Assembly: GCA_000171835.1 (NCBI GenBank)
Contig: ABHC01000003.1
Coordinates: 360,354 to 424,353, forward strand
Direction of reading: 5' to 3'
From: an alpha proteobacterium BAL199
GTDB taxonomy: Bacteria; Pseudomonadota; Alphaproteobacteria; Thalassobaculales; Thalassobaculaceae
Length of the DNA: 64,000 nt
A program made the translations under genes and the position numbers. Numbering within the stretch: the stretch's first letter is position 1; each line of letters begins with the position of its first letter. Shown here piece after piece: positions 63,584 through 64,000 of the stretch. Under the pieces are notes generated by a model. That model was not told the origin of the DNA. It ran no database searches and was given only the letters and a program-made list of their open reading frames with translations.

Positions 63584-64000
63584 ATGATGATTGTCCACCG
63601 ATTTGTCGTCCTGGCCGCCCTGACCCTCGGGCTGCTGACCGCCTGCGAGGAGCAGGTGACCCAGGCCGAAGGTCCGACCAACCGGCGCGAGGTCAAGCCG
63701 CCGTCCGGCCCGGAGTTCACCGGCGATGTCTGCGTGGTGGTGCGCAACCGCGCGCCATTTTCGATCACCGGCCGCGTGGTGATGAAGTCGCGAGAGCGCG
63801 CCACCTTCCGGCTGTCGCGCAACGAAGCGCGCCGGCTGTGCATGTCCGGCACGACGTACGGCAACTACACGGTGTCGTTTGTGCTGACCAGCTTCATCAC
63901 GATCCCGATCTTCAGCTGCTACACCATGACCGAACAGGTGATCGAGGTGTTCGCTTACCGCAGCGCCGACAGCTGGCTGTACAACGTCTCATGTAGTTAG
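63584..64000 (+). CDS. Small lipoprotein of unknown function
   Basis: A 138-residue predicted lipoprotein. The signal peptide MMIVHRFVVLAALTLGLLTAC has lipobox LTAC with Cys21, followed by acidic EEQ. The mature part is short, beta-rich and contains several cysteines (GDVCVVVRN, RRLCMSG, SCYTMTE, VSCS). No family recognised. Two adjacent ATGs (63584 and 63587) are possible starts. The TAG stop ends on the last base of the window, so the gene is complete. Confidence 0.75.
   Translation: MMIVHRFVVLAALTLGLLTACEEQVTQAEGPTNRREVKPPSGPEFTGDVCVVVRNRAPFSITGRVVMKSRERATFRLSRNEARRLCMSGTTYGNYTVSFVLTSFITIPIFSCYTMTEQVIEVFAYRSADSWLYNVSCS

Overview
The window reads as a chromosomal segment of a high-GC alphaproteobacterium. 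The purQ-purL-bolA-grxD order, a GC-rich genome with frequent GTG starts and GTGA/ATGA stop-start overlaps, REP-like palindromes of a type common in that class, and the general gene complement all point there. The order or family cannot be fixed from sequence alone; a Rhodospirillales-like or Rhizobiales-like bacterium would fit. Coding density is high. The only stretch above 300 bases without a gene is 53685-54087, and it holds a TPP riboswitch.

Layout. 1-56 is the end of an IS630-family element. It is followed by a soluble PAS histidine kinase (91-2040) and a purine/iron-sulfur block purQ, purL, bolA, grxD (2120-5668) closed by a strong terminator. 5738-10200 carries a NIPSNAP protein, a D-lactate dehydrogenase-type flavoprotein, a DUF3592 membrane protein, a TPR-methyltransferase and rpsD with its own promoter and UUCG-loop terminator. 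10392-16232 (minus strand) is a complete Dpp/Opp peptide importer with a Tat-exported binding protein. 16366-24595 (minus) holds housekeeping genes: a VOC protein, trmJ-like, cimA, cysS, nadE and a TTC38-like TPR protein. 24778-30190 has bcp, a TfoX-N protein, a coupled phospholipase D/VTT fusion plus endonuclease-phosphatase gene, and a DapA-like/hydrolase pair. 30397-40905 is mixed metabolism: an Fsr-type exporter, TauD and PhyH dioxygenases, a DHFR-like reductase, two convergent family 9 glycosyltransferases, ygfZ, a thioesterase, DUF1028 and a NodU-type carbamoyltransferase.

40916-46533 (minus) runs pyrE, GST, FGGY sugar kinase and a ribose-type ABC importer, with a 16-bp operator-like palindrome between kinase and permease. 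46599-49208 has a YegD-like Hsp70, a lipoprotein, a GNAT enzyme and a small protein. 49239-53684 (minus) is a four-gene LIV/HAAT-type importer whose leader is a clear TPP riboswitch (53761-53849), so it is probably a thiamine or thiamine-precursor importer rather than an amino-acid one. 54088-55902 has a sulfotransferase and a Rossmann-type protein. A complete IS630 copy follows (55936-57084), inverted relative to the one at the window start. Beyond it lie a two-gene GNAT-C39 peptidase/RimK-like ATP-grasp cassette, a second peptide importer (binding protein and two permeases, no ATPases in view) and a lipoprotein that ends on the last base.

The strongest leads are the TPP-riboswitch-controlled HAAT transporter, the GNAT-C39/ATP-grasp cassette beside an insertion sequence and a peptide importer, and the inverted IS630 pair that bounds about 56 kb.
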